DNA of 64,000 nt from Aquabacterium sp. OR-4 (lineage in GTDB: Bacteria; Pseudomonadota; Gammaproteobacteria; Burkholderiales; Burkholderiaceae_C). A model generated the notes under the pieces. The model saw nothing but the letters and a program-made list of their open reading frames with translations. It was not told where the DNA came from and made no database searches. Shown piece by piece: positions 18,898 through 27,602 of this stretch; position 1 is the stretch's first letter, and each line of letters opens with the position of its first letter. The translations under genes were made by a program, and so were the position numbers. Location: assembly GCF_025290835.2 (NCBI RefSeq), contig NZ_JAOCQD020000003.1, positions 62,001-126,000 on the forward strand. Reading direction: 5' to 3'.

Positions 18898-20214
18898 TCA
18901 GGCCGTGGCCAGGCGCGCGCCCGGCGCAATGATCGGCGGCGCGGCGTTCAGCGTCTCGATGGCAAAGCCGGCCGCGGCCTTGTAGCGGGCCATGAAGGCC
19001 TCGCGCTCGACGGCCGGGATCACCGCGTCGATGTCGTCGAACACGCCGCCGCAGCGCTCGTCCACCAGGCCCAGCAGGCCGAAGGGCCCGGCGCCGCGGT
19101 TGCGCAGCACCAGGGCCGAGATGTCGGCACACAGGCGCTGGTCATAGGCGGCCAGCGCGGCCGGGCCCAGGCCATGGGCGATGAGCTCGGCGCCCAGCAC
19201 GCGCGCGTCGACGATGGCCTGGCTGGCGCCGTTGCTGCCCACCGGGTACATCACATGCGCGGCGTCGCCCAGCAGGGCCACGCGGCCACCGCCGGCGGCA
19301 TCCACCCAGCTGGGCACCGGGTCGCGGTCGATCATCGGGTACTCGAAGACTTCGGCCGCGCCGCGCAGCAGGGCCGGCACATCCAGCCAGCCGTAGTTCC
19401 AGCCCTCGAAGTGGTGGATGAACTCCTCCAGCGCCACCTGGCGGTTCCAGTCGCCCTGGGTCCAGCCCGCGGCGTTGTCCACCGTGATCTCGGCGATCCA
19501 GTTGATGGTGGCCAGGCCGGTGGCCGCATCGGCCGGCGAGATGGGGTACAGCACCACGCGGTGGCGCAGCGATCCCAGGCCCACGAAGCTGGCGCCGGTG
19601 CGGATGGGCACGCCCGGCGTGGTGCCGCGCCACATGATGGCGCCGCCCCACTGGATGGGCGGCTGCGCGGGGTACATCTGCGCCCGCACGGCCGAGTGCA
19701 GGCCATCGGCGGCGATCAGCAGGCTGCCTGGCAGCTCAGTGCGCCGGCCGTCGCGCGATTCGATCAGCGCGGTGACGCCGTGTTCGTCCTGCCGGTAGCC
19801 GGCCACGCGCTGGCCCAGGCGCACCGCGTCGGGGCCCAGGCGCTCGCGCACCGCGTGGTACAGCATCATCTGCAGCTGGCCGCGGTGCACGGCGTATTGC
19901 GGCCAGCGGTAGCCGGCCAGCAGGCCGCGCGCTTCGCTGTAGACCTCGTGGCCATTGCGGCCCACCAGCGCCCACTCGCGTGCCTGCACGCCGATGCGGT
20001 CGAGCACCTCGTTGCCAAAACCCAGCGCATGCAGCTCGCGCACGGCATTGGGCTGCAGGTTGATGCCCACGCCCAGCGGCCTGAGCTCGGGCACGGCCTC
20101 CAGCACCACGCAGGGCACGCCGATCTGGTGCAGCGTGAGCGCCAGGCTCATGCCGCCGATGCCGCCGCCGGCGATCAGCACCGGGGCTTTGTCTGTTGGG
20201 GTCGCACGGGTCAT
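18898..20214 (-). CDS. FAD-dependent monooxygenase (salicylate/3-hydroxybenzoate hydroxylase-like)
   Basis: 438 residues from the ATG at 20214; the longer upstream frame is Arg/Pro junk. It has the FAD motif VLIAGGGIGGMSLALTLH, the middle DG motif in SLLIAADGLHSAVR and the second FAD contact GRVALLGDAAHVMYPVGSNG. This is the class A flavoprotein hydroxylase pattern, close to FzmM/PhzS and 2-polyprenyl-6-methoxyphenol hydroxylase-like enzymes. It should hydroxylate an aromatic or heteroaromatic ring using NAD(P)H and O2. The substrate is unknown and no ring-cleavage genes are next to it. It ends 28 bases from the convergent peptidase gene. Confidence 0.85.
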   Translation of the reverse strand: MTRATPTDKAPVLIAGGGIGGMSLALTLHQIGVPCVVLEAVPELRPLGVGINLQPNAVRELHALGFGNEVLDRIGVQAREWALVGRNGHEVYSEARGLLAGYRWPQYAVHRGQLQMMLYHAVRERLGPDAVRLGQRVAGYRQDEHGVTALIESRDGRRTELPGSLLIAADGLHSAVRAQMYPAQPPIQWGGAIMWRGTTPGVPIRTGASFVGLGSLRHRVVLYPISPADAATGLATINWIAEITVDNAAGWTQGDWNRQVALEEFIHHFEGWNYGWLDVPALLRGAAEVFEYPMIDRDPVPSWVDAAGGGRVALLGDAAHVMYPVGSNGASQAIVDARVLGAELIAHGLGPAALAAYDQRLCADISALVLRNRGAGPFGLLGLVDERCGGVFDDIDAVIPAVEREAFMARYKAAAGFAIETLNAAPPIIAPGARLATA

Positions 20215-20284
20215 GGCGGGCGATTGTCGACGACGCCCGGCGGGCCGGCCCGCGCACCCGCGGCGCCGGGGCGCCGGGCGCCAG

Positions 20285-20668
20285 TCAGCCGCCGGCCAGC
20301 TTGGCCTTGCGCCCCTGCGCCTGCAGCCAGGCCAGCACCTTGGCGCGGTGGTCACCCTGGATCTCCAGCGTGCCGTCCTTCACCGCGCCGCCGGCGCCGC
20401 AGGCCGTGCGCAGCTGCTTGCCCCACTGGGCCAGCATGTCGGGGGTCAGGTCATCCAGGCCACGCACCACGGTCACGGCCTTGCCGCCGCGGCCCTTGGT
20501 CTCGAAGCCCACGCGCACCGTGCCATCGCCGCGCGGCGCGGCGGCCGCGGCCTGGGTCTTGCAGAGGCAGGCGGCCAGTGGCTGGCGGCAGGCCGGGCAC
20601 ATGGCGCCGGCCTCGGTGGAATAGACCAGGCCGCCGCTGCCGGCCGTCTTGAGCTTCATCGAGGGCAT
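20285..20668 (-). CDS. SUI1/YciH-family translation initiation factor homologue
   Basis: About 127 residues from the ATG at 20668; an in-frame ATG at 20659 is equally possible. The C-terminal two thirds is an eIF1-like SUI1 domain (VTVVRGLDDLTP, LRTACGAGGAVKDGTLEIQG, GDHRAKVLAWLQAQG). An N-terminal Cys cluster CPACRQPLAACLCK could bind metal. YciH-type proteins modulate start-codon selection on the ribosome. Single gene with no clear operon. Confidence 0.88.
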   Translation of the reverse strand: MPSMKLKTAGSGGLVYSTEAGAMCPACRQPLAACLCKTQAAAAAPRGDGTVRVGFETKGRGGKAVTVVRGLDDLTPDMLAQWGKQLRTACGAGGAVKDGTLEIQGDHRAKVLAWLQAQGRKAKLAGG

Positions 20669-20764
20669 GGGGGTGATTGTGCGTGGCACCCACGGCCGGG
20701 CTTTGCATGGCCGGCCGCTTCGGCAGGCGTTCGCCAGTGCGCAGGCACTGGCTCACGTCCAGCC

Positions 20765-21514
20765 TCAGCCCTGCAGGCTCTCCGTCATGCGCTGGCAGTA
20801 GGCCTGCAGCTGCTCGGGCAGGTCGGTGGGGCACACGCCGCAGGCGCGGTTGCCGGGCACGGCGTGGTCGATGAACTTGGGGTAGGGCAGGTTCAGTCCG
20901 GCCATGATCTGCTCGAACTCGTGCAGCGCCTTGCCGCCACCCAGGCGCGGGTTGCGCGCCTTCTCCTGGCCCACTGACGACACCCGGCGGCCCTGGTAGT
21001 CGTGCCCCGGGTACACCAGCTGCTCGTCGGGCAGGGTGAACAGGCGGGTGGTCACGCTGCGGTACAGATCGGCGGCGCTGCCGCCCTGAAAGTCGGTGCG
21101 GCCGCAGCCGTCGATCAGCAGCGCGTCGCCGGTGAACACGCGCTCGCCCAGCACGTAGGCATGGTGGCCGCTGGTGTGGCCGGGCGTGTGCAGCGCCTCG
21201 ATCAACAGGCTGCCCACGCGCAGCGGCACGCCTTCGGCCACGCCGATGTCGGCGCAGGGCAGGGCGTCGATGGCCGGTGCGGCAATGCGGCAGCCGGTGT
21301 GCTCGCGCAGGTGCAGCGCGCCGGTGATGTGGTCGGCATGCAGGTGGGTGTCGAGCGTGAGCGCCAGGCGCAGGCCCAGGCCATGCACCGCCGCCAGGTC
21401 GCGCTCGATGCTGTTGACCACCGGGTCGATCAGCAGTGCCTGGCCGGTGGCCTCGCAACCCAGCAGGTAGGTGTAGGTGGACGACAGGGGTTCGAACAGC
21501 TGGCGAAAGATCAT
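20765..21514 (-). CDS. ETHE1-like metallo-beta-lactamase-fold persulfide dioxygenase
   Basis: 249 residues from the ATG at 21514, with GGAGG six bases upstream. The metal site motifs are THLHADH, TPGHTSGHH, VFTGDALLIDGCGRTDFQGG and YPGHDYQG. The last two are typical of the persulfide dioxygenase (ETHE1/Blh) group rather than glyoxalase II. Such enzymes oxidise glutathione persulfide to sulfite in sulfide detoxification. No rhodanese domain or sulfide:quinone reductase gene is adjacent. A Cys pair near the C-terminus (CGVCPTDL) is a common extra in proteobacterial members. Confidence 0.85.
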   Translation of the reverse strand: MIFRQLFEPLSSTYTYLLGCEATGQALLIDPVVNSIERDLAAVHGLGLRLALTLDTHLHADHITGALHLREHTGCRIAAPAIDALPCADIGVAEGVPLRVGSLLIEALHTPGHTSGHHAYVLGERVFTGDALLIDGCGRTDFQGGSAADLYRSVTTRLFTLPDEQLVYPGHDYQGRRVSSVGQEKARNPRLGGGKALHEFEQIMAGLNLPYPKFIDHAVPGNRACGVCPTDLPEQLQAYCQRMTESLQG

Positions 21515-21566
21515 GCCTGCCTCCGGCGGTGGGCTGGCGTTGATTCTGGCAGGCGGCGCGCCGCTT

Positions 21567-22517
21567 TCAGCCCAGCTCGCGGCTGGCCAGCGCCGCCGCG
21601 GCGGCGCGAGTCTCCACACCCAGCTTCTCGAACACGTGCTCGAGGTGCTTGTTCACGGTGCGCGGGCTCATGCCCAGGATGTCGGCCACGTCGCGGTTGG
21701 TCTTGCCCTTGGCCACCCACGACAGCACCTCGGTCTCGCGCGGCGTGAGCGCGGCGCTGGCCAGGCGCGAGGGCGTGGCCTCGCCGGCGGCCTGCGGGCT
21801 CAGCAGCCACATCGCCTCGCCCATGCCGATGCGGCCCACGCGCCGGGCCACCAGCTGGCGGCCATCGGGCAGCGGGCGGCGCAGCAGCGGTGGCGGTGTC
21901 GATGGTGCCGGTGCTGGTGCTGGTGCCGGTATGGGGGCCGGTGTTGACGGCCCGTTGGGCCCCGCCTCGTCCGGCGGCTCGGCTTCGGCCAGCCAGCGCG
22001 CGGCGGCGGCCGTGGCGTCGGTGCCGGCAAAGGCCTCGGCCAGCCAGCGCTGGGCCTGCGGCGATTGCCAGGCCAGGCGGCCGCGGCCATCCACCACCAG
22101 CACGCCGTGGCCGCCCACGTCCACCGCCTCGCGCGCCAGGCGCACCGCGCGGGCATTGCGCATGTGGGTGGCCAGGCGCACCTGCACCTCCTGCGCGCGC
22201 ACTGGCTTGACCACGTAGTCCACGCCGCCGGCGTCAAAGCCTTCGACGATGTGCGCCGTCTCCGACAGCCCGGTCATGAAGATGATCGGGATGTGCTGCC
22301 AGGCGGCGTGGGCCTTGATGGCGCGGCAGGTGTCAAAGCCCGACAGGCCGGGCATCAGCGCGTCCATCAGGATGGCGTCGGGCGTCACCAGGTCCAGGCG
22401 CTGCAGCGCGGCCTCGCCGCTGTGTGCCACCAGCACGGTGCTGCCCTCGGCCTCCAGCGCCTGGGCCAGCGCGCCCAGGGTCTGCGGCTGGTCGTCCACC
22501 AGCAGCACGATGGTCAT
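21567..22517 (-). CDS. LuxR-type response regulator partner of the transporter-kinase
   Basis: 316 residues. Receiver domain at residues 1-120 with Asp8/Asp9, phospho-acceptor Asp52 in ILMDALMPG and the conserved Lys in VDYVVKPV. A middle region resembles a short PAS-like segment (GVLVVDGRGRLAWQ). A Pro/Ala repeat linker (about bases 21895-21945) leads to a C-terminal LuxR helix-turn-helix (LTPRETEVLSWVAKGKTNRD, MSPRTVNKHLEHVFEKL). Its start overlaps the stop of the transporter-kinase gene by 4 bases, so the two almost certainly form one signalling pair. The likely target is the divergent urt-fmd operon. Confidence 0.88.
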   Translation of the reverse strand: MTIVLLVDDQPQTLGALAQALEAEGSTVLVAHSGEAALQRLDLVTPDAILMDALMPGLSGFDTCRAIKAHAAWQHIPIIFMTGLSETAHIVEGFDAGGVDYVVKPVRAQEVQVRLATHMRNARAVRLAREAVDVGGHGVLVVDGRGRLAWQSPQAQRWLAEAFAGTDATAAAARWLAEAEPPDEAGPNGPSTPAPIPAPAPAPAPSTPPPLLRRPLPDGRQLVARRVGRIGMGEAMWLLSPQAAGEATPSRLASAALTPRETEVLSWVAKGKTNRDVADILGMSPRTVNKHLEHVFEKLGVETRAAAAALASRELG

Positions 22518-25500
22518 GGCCGCTCCGCGCGCGACGGGCAGGCCGCGCCCGCTTCGGCCGGGTCATGGCCAGGCTTCAGCGCGGCCAGCAGCGCCGCGAA
22601 GTCAAAGCGCTCGACCAGCGCGCGCAGCGCTTCGGCCTGCGCCGCGCAGGCCGGGTGCTCGCTGGCCAGTTGCGACAGTGCCTGCTGCAGGCCCTGCGCA
22701 TGGCCCAGGTGCGCCAGGCGGGTGAGCGTGGCGGCGTACTCGTCGGGCAGCGGCGAGGTGGTCGTGGCCGTGGTCGTGCCCGTGGCCGTGCCCGTGGCCG
22801 TGGGTGGGGGCTCGGGCGCAGCCCAGCCGGGCAGGGTGAGCTCGGCCACCCATTCGAGCTGCAGGTGCTTTTGCAGCGCGGCCAGCAGCTGGCTCTCGAT
22901 CACCGGCTTGTCGACGAAGGCCTGCGCGCCGGCGTCGGCCAGCTTGTCGGGCCGGTTCTCGAAGGCATTGGCCGAGACCATGATGATGGGCACATCGGGC
23001 CGCGCCGACAGGCTGCCGGCGCGCAGCCGGCGCGCGGTGTCCCAGCCGTCCATGTCGTCCATGCTGATGTCCAGCAGCACGGCATCGGGCACCTGGTGCA
23101 GCACGCTTTCCAGGCATTCGTGGCCGGTGCCGGCCTCGCGGATCTGGAAGCCCAGCGGCAGCAGCATGCCGGCCAGCATCTGGCGCTGGGTGGGGTGGTC
23201 GTCCACCACCAGCAGGCTGCGGCGCGGGCCGATGTAGCCGGTCACCGGCCGGTGCGTGGCCAGGGCCAGCGTCTCGCGGGCCGGTGGCGCGGCGATTTCA
23301 CTGAGGTACAGGCGCACGGTGAAGGTGCTGCCCACGCCGGGCGTGCTGTCGACCGTGAGCTCGCCGCCCATCAGCTGGGTGAGCAGGTGGGTGATGGTCA
23401 GGCCCAGGCCGGTGCCGGGGTCGCCGCTGCGGCGGCCGGCGCTGCCGCGCTCGAAGGGCATGAAGATGCGCTCGAGGTCTTGCGCGGCGATGCCGATGCC
23501 GGTGTCGATGACCTGCAGGCGCGCCACCTCGCGGGTGTGGTCCAGGCGCAGCGTGATGCGGCCCTGGTCGGTGAAGCGCACCGCATTGCCCAGCAGATTG
23601 ATCAGGATCTGGCGCAGGCGCTTGGCATCGGCGCGGATGTAGGTGGGCAGGCGGCCCTCGGTCTCGAGCGTGAACTGCAGGCGCTTGGCCGCGGCCTGCG
23701 GCTGCACCATGCGCACCAGGTCGTCGAGAAACTCGCGCATCGGCAGCGGCGCGGGGTCCAGCCGCAGGCGGCCGGCCTCGATGCGGGCCAGGTCGAGCAG
23801 GCCGTCGATCAGCGCATGCAGGTGCTCGCCGCTGCGGTGGATGGTGGCCACCGCGCGGCGCGGCGCGTCGGGCACGCGCTCGTCCTTCAGCAGGATCTGC
23901 GCATAGCCCAGGATGCTGTTGAGCGGCGTGCGCAGCTCGTGGGTGATGCCGGCCACGTAGCGGGTCTTGGCCTGGTTGGCCGATTCGGCCTGCTCCTTGG
24001 CCGCCTGCAGCGCGGCATCGGTGCGGCGGTGGGCCTCGATCTCGCGCAGCAGCAGCTGGTTCTGGCGGCTGGACTCGTCTTCGGCCATGTGCCGGCTCTC
24101 GCTGCCCAGCACCATCCACCAGGCGCCCACCGCGGCGGCCAGGCTCAGCAGCGCAAAGGCCTTGAGAAAGGGCGTGCGCAGCGCCTCGCCAAGGGCCGGG
24201 TTCACGCCCGACTGCTGGGCCCACACCACAGCCAGGATCACCGCCATCAGCGCCAGCAGCGACACGCTCACCACCAGGTAGTGCGCCACGCGAAAGTTGA
24301 TGCGCCGCGCCAGCCTGGGCGGCAGCAGCGCGGCCAGCGCCGCATGCACCTGCTCGGCGGTGCGGGCGTCGCTCTTGCAGCGGTCGTGGCAGCGCGATTC
24401 GAGGGTGCAGCACAGCGAGCAGATCGGCGCGCCGTAGGCCGGGCACCAGGCCATGTCGTCCGACTCGAACGGGTTCTCGCACACCGAGCACACCACCGTC
24501 TCGCCCGGGCGCCACACCGGCGCCTCGTGGCGCGCCAGGTAGTAGCGGCCCTTCGTCCACCAGGCCAGCAGCGGCGAGATGAGCATGGCCGCCAGCAGCG
24601 CGATGAAGGGCGCATAGGCCTGCGCCAGCACGCCCAGCACGCCGGCATAGGCCACCACCGCCAGCGTGGCGGCGCTGAGCATGGCGCCCAGGCCCACCGG
24701 GTTGATGTCATACAGGTAGGCGCGGCGGAACTCGATGTGCTTCGGGCTCCAGCCCATGGGCTTGTTGATCACCAGGTCGGCCACCAGCGCGCCGACCCAG
24801 GCGATGGCCACGTTGCTGTACAGGCCCAGCACGTGTTCGAGCGCCTCGAACACGCCCAGCGTCATCAGCAGCACGGCAATCGCCACGTTGAACACCAGCC
24901 ACACCACCCGGCCGGGGTGGCTGTGGGTCAGCCGGGCGAAGAAGTTGCTCCAGGCCAGCGAGCCGGCATAAGCATTGGTGAGGTTGATCTTGACCTGCGA
25001 GACGATCACGAACAGCACCGTGGCCGCCAGCACCCAGCCGGCCGAGGGCAGCACATAGGCAAAGCCGGCCAGGTACATCTGGGTGGGATCGACCGCCTTG
25101 TCCACCGGCAGCTGCTGCTGCAGCACCAGAAAGGCCAGAAACGCGCCGCCCAGCATCTTGAGCATGCCCGGCAGGATCCAGCCCGGCCCGGCCACCAGCA
25201 CCGCGGTCCACCAGCGGCGCGCGTTTTCGGGCGTTTTCTCGGGCAGGAAGCGCAGGTAGTCGACCTGCTCGCCGATCTGCACCACCAGCGAGAAGGCCAC
25301 CGTGGCCGCCGCGCCGAACATCACCGCATCAAAGCCCGCCGAGCCCGACACGCGCCCGGCCAGCGTGGTGAACTCGGCAAAGCGCTCGGGCTCCTGCCAG
25401 GCCACAAACAGGTAGGGCAGCACCAGCATGCCCAGCCACAGCGGCTGGGTCCACAGCTGCAGCCGGCTGATCAGCGTGATGCCGTGCATCACCAGCGGCA

Positions 25501-25993
25501 CCACGCCCAGCGAGGCCACCAGGTAGCACAGCGGCAACGGCCAGTCGGTGGCCATCTGCAGCGCCAGCGCCAGGATCGCCGCCTCGAGCGCGAAGAAGAT
25601 GAAGGTGAAGCTGGCGTACACCAGCGAGGTGAGCGTGCTGCCGAGGTAGCCGAAGCCGGCGCCGCGGGTCAGCAGGTCCATGTCGAGGCCGTAGCGTGCG
25701 GCATACACGCTGATCGGCAGGCCGGTGAGAAAGGTGATCAGCCCGACCACCAGGATGGCCCACAGCGCATTGGTGAAGCCGTAGCTCAGCGCGATGGCGC
25801 CGCCGATGGCCTCGAGCGCCAGAAAGCTGGTGGCCCCGAAGGCGGTGTTGGCCACGCGCGCCTCGCTCCACTTGCGGAAGTGGCGCGGCGTGTAGCGCAG
25901 CGCGTAGTCCTCCAGCGTCTCGTTGGCCACCCAGCTGTTGTAGTCGCGGCGGATGCGGAAGATCTTCTGCTGGGCGATGGCCAAGGCCGGCAT
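22514..25993 (-). CDS. NCS1-type transporter fused to a hybrid sensor histidine kinase
   Basis: 1159 residues from the ATG at 25993. Residues 1 to about 480 form a purine-cytosine/NCS1-like permease with about 12 membrane helices (SYGFTNALWAILVVGLITF, MLGGAFLAFLVL, VKINLTNAYAGSLAWSNFF). Next comes a Cys-rich cytoplasmic segment (CSVCENPFE, CPAYGAPICSLCC, SRCHDRCKS) that looks metal-binding, two more helices, a short coiled coil, then HisKA with His685 in GITHELRTP and an HATPase (LLGNAVRFTD, DTGIGIA, GTGLGLTI). A receiver domain with Asp975 in LLDISMDDMDGW and a Thr-repeat linker plus helical tail end the protein. It probably senses or transports a nucleobase- or amide-like solute. Transport activity is not proven. 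Confidence 0.88.
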   Translation of the reverse strand: MPALAIAQQKIFRIRRDYNSWVANETLEDYALRYTPRHFRKWSEARVANTAFGATSFLALEAIGGAIALSYGFTNALWAILVVGLITFLTGLPISVYAARYGLDMDLLTRGAGFGYLGSTLTSLVYASFTFIFFALEAAILALALQMATDWPLPLCYLVASLGVVPLVMHGITLISRLQLWTQPLWLGMLVLPYLFVAWQEPERFAEFTTLAGRVSGSAGFDAVMFGAAATVAFSLVVQIGEQVDYLRFLPEKTPENARRWWTAVLVAGPGWILPGMLKMLGGAFLAFLVLQQQLPVDKAVDPTQMYLAGFAYVLPSAGWVLAATVLFVIVSQVKINLTNAYAGSLAWSNFFARLTHSHPGRVVWLVFNVAIAVLLMTLGVFEALEHVLGLYSNVAIAWVGALVADLVINKPMGWSPKHIEFRRAYLYDINPVGLGAMLSAATLAVVAYAGVLGVLAQAYAPFIALLAAMLISPLLAWWTKGRYYLARHEAPVWRPGETVVCSVCENPFESDDMAWCPAYGAPICSLCCTLESRCHDRCKSDARTAEQVHAALAALLPPRLARRINFRVAHYLVVSVSLLALMAVILAVVWAQQSGVNPALGEALRTPFLKAFALLSLAAAVGAWWMVLGSESRHMAEDESSRQNQLLLREIEAHRRTDAALQAAKEQAESANQAKTRYVAGITHELRTPLNSILGYAQILLKDERVPDAPRRAVATIHRSGEHLHALIDGLLDLARIEAGRLRLDPAPLPMREFLDDLVRMVQPQAAAKRLQFTLETEGRLPTYIRADAKRLRQILINLLGNAVRFTDQGRITLRLDHTREVARLQVIDTGIGIAAQDLERIFMPFERGSAGRRSGDPGTGLGLTITHLLTQLMGGELTVDSTPGVGSTFTVRLYLSEIAAPPARETLALATHRPVTGYIGPRRSLLVVDDHPTQRQMLAGMLLPLGFQIREAGTGHECLESVLHQVPDAVLLDISMDDMDGWDTARRLRAGSLSARPDVPIIMVSANAFENRPDKLADAGAQAFVDKPVIESQLLAALQKHLQLEWVAELTLPGWAAPEPPPTATGTATGTTTATTTSPLPDEYAATLTRLAHLGHAQGLQQALSQLASEHPACAAQAEALRALVERFDFAALLAALKPGHDPAEAGAACPSRAERP

Positions 25994-26182
25994 CCTGTGG
26001 GTGGCGAAACGGGGCAGCCCGATGACTTGCAAGAAGCAGTCCCGCCCTGCGTACAGGCTGGCCCTGCGTTGAATGACGTATTCGGTCTGCGCAGCGTCGC
26101 ACCTACCGTTGCATGCATGCCGCCGATGCCACCCGATGCCCTGGGTTGGTGCCCGGCGCCCCTGTTTGTCCACCGTCAGGAG
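25994..26182. promoter_or_regulatory. Divergent promoter region between the transporter-kinase and urtA
   Basis: The 189-base gap must hold promoters for both directions. On the minus strand a GG-N10-GC element followed by A and preceded by TT (plus-strand bases 26029-26042) ends about 36 bases before the kinase start. It partly matches a sigma-54 -24/-12 site but lacks the CAC part. No clear sigma-70 promoter or CTCC-type repeats stand out. Confidence 0.35.
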
Positions 26183-27445
26183 ATGCCCGTGTCGCAACGT
26201 GAAGATGATCTGAAGTCGGCCCAGCGCCGCAAGCTGCTGCAGGGCGCTGCCGCACTGCCGCTGGCCGGCGTGCCGGCCTGGGCCGCGGCCCAGCAGTTCC
26301 CCACCGCCAAGGTCAACACCACCAAGCTGGCGATCACCGACACCGAGGTGATCGTGGGCCAGCTGCACTCGGCCACCGGCACCATGGCCATCAGCGAGAC
26401 CGGCTCGATCCAGGCCGAGCAGCTGGCGATCGACCAGATCAACGCCATGGGCGGCATCCTGGGCCGCAAGATCAAGGTCATCAAGGAAGACGGCGCCAGC
26501 GACTGGCCGACCTTTGCCGAGAAGAGCAAGAAGCTGCTCGTCAACGACAAGGTGGCGGCCGTGTTCGGCTGCTGGACCAGCGCCTCGCGCAAGGCCGTGC
26601 TGCCGGTGTTCGAGAAGGAGAACGGCCTGCTGTACTACCCGACCTTCTACGAGGGCCTGGAGCAGAGCAAGAACGTGATCTACACCGGCCAGGAGGCCAC
26701 GCAGCAGATCCTGTACGGCCTGGACTGGGCGCAAAAGGAGAAGAAGGCCAAGAGCTTCTTCCTGATCGGCAGCGACTACATCTGGCCGCGCACCTCGATG
26801 AAGATCGCGCGCAAGCACATCGAGAACTTCCAGAAGGGCAAGGTCGTCGGCGAGGAGTACTACCCGCTGGGCAGCACCAACTTCGGCAGCCTGATGAACA
26901 AGATCAAGGTGCAAAAGCCCGACTGCATCTTCACCGCCGTGGTGGGCGGCAGCAATGTGGCCTTCTACAAGGCGCTGAAGGCCGCCGGCATCACCGGCGA
27001 CAAGCAGCTGCTGCTGACCCTGAGCGTCACCGAGGACGAGATGACCGGCGTGGGCGGCGAGAACTTTGCCGGCTTCTACTCGTCGATGAAGTACTTCCAG
27101 AGCCTGGACAACGCCAACAACAAGGCCTTCGTGGCGGCCTTCAAGGGCAAGTACGGCAAGGACGCGGTGATCGGCGACGTGACCCAGGCCGGCTACCTGG
27201 GCCCCTGGCTGTGGAAGGCCGCGGTCGAGAAGGCCGGCAGCTTCGATGTGGACAAGGTGGTGGCCGCCAGCGAGACCGGCATCGAGCTGAAGACCGCGCC
27301 CGAGGGCTATGTGAAGCTCGACAAGAACCACCACCTGTGGAGCAAGTCGCGCATCGCCATGGGCATGCCCGACGCCACGTTCAAGGTGGTGTCGGAGTCG
27401 CCCGAGCTGATCAAGCCGGACCCCTTCCCCAAAGGCTATCAGTAA
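26183..27445 (+). CDS. urtA: Urea/short-chain amide ABC transporter binding protein UrtA
   Basis: 420 residues from the ATG at 26183. AGGAG touches this ATG, so the in-frame GTG at 26189 with six-base spacing may be the real start. The leader SAQRRKLLQGAAALPLAG has the twin-arginine RRxLL pattern, so export by Tat is likely. The mature part is a type I periplasmic binding protein of the UrtA/AmiC/FmdD group (IVGQLHSATGTMAISE, AAVFGCWTSASRKAVLP, YPTFYEGLEQSKNVIYTG). First gene of urtABCDE-fmdAB. FmdD of Methylophilus, which serves short amides and urea, is a close functional alternative. Confidence 0.92.
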   Translation: MPVSQREDDLKSAQRRKLLQGAAALPLAGVPAWAAAQQFPTAKVNTTKLAITDTEVIVGQLHSATGTMAISETGSIQAEQLAIDQINAMGGILGRKIKVIKEDGASDWPTFAEKSKKLLVNDKVAAVFGCWTSASRKAVLPVFEKENGLLYYPTFYEGLEQSKNVIYTGQEATQQILYGLDWAQKEKKAKSFFLIGSDYIWPRTSMKIARKHIENFQKGKVVGEEYYPLGSTNFGSLMNKIKVQKPDCIFTAVVGGSNVAFYKALKAAGITGDKQLLLTLSVTEDEMTGVGGENFAGFYSSMKYFQSLDNANNKAFVAAFKGKYGKDAVIGDVTQAGYLGPWLWKAAVEKAGSFDVDKVVAASETGIELKTAPEGYVKLDKNHHLWSKSRIAMGMPDATFKVVSESPELIKPDPFPKGYQ

Positions 27446-27449
27446 CCCC

Positions 27450-27530
27450 CCTCCGAAGCGGCCTGGCGGCCGCCTCCCCCCAGGGGGCCACGCCAGTGGA
27501 CCGGCGAAGCCGGCTCCACGGCGCGCGCTG
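27450..27530. repeat. GC-rich palindromic intergenic repeat, copy 1
   Basis: In the 157-base urtA-urtB gap the sequence contains CCTCCCCCCAGGGGG and the stem CCGGCGAAGCCGG (27501-27513). The whole block is closely similar to that at 32613-32697 after fmdA, so it is a dispersed REP-like element. It may fold on the transcript and lower expression of genes downstream of urtA. Confidence 0.7.
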
Positions 27531-27602
27531 GACGAGGGCCTCGCCTGACGGCGTTGGCCCGTCCGCTGCCGTGCCATTCAAGCCACGAACCCAGGTGCGC
27601 CC

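Noticed and set aside
22424..26182. Very long plus-strand reading frame running into urtA
   Set aside because: It is the shadow of the minus-strand response regulator and transporter-kinase; the translation is Arg/Gln/His-rich with no domain. Only the part from 26183 is real.
27446..27602. Small RNA gene or riboswitch in the urtA-urtB gap
   Set aside because: The structure is explained by the dispersed palindromic repeat, which recurs after fmdA; no conserved aptamer is recognisable.
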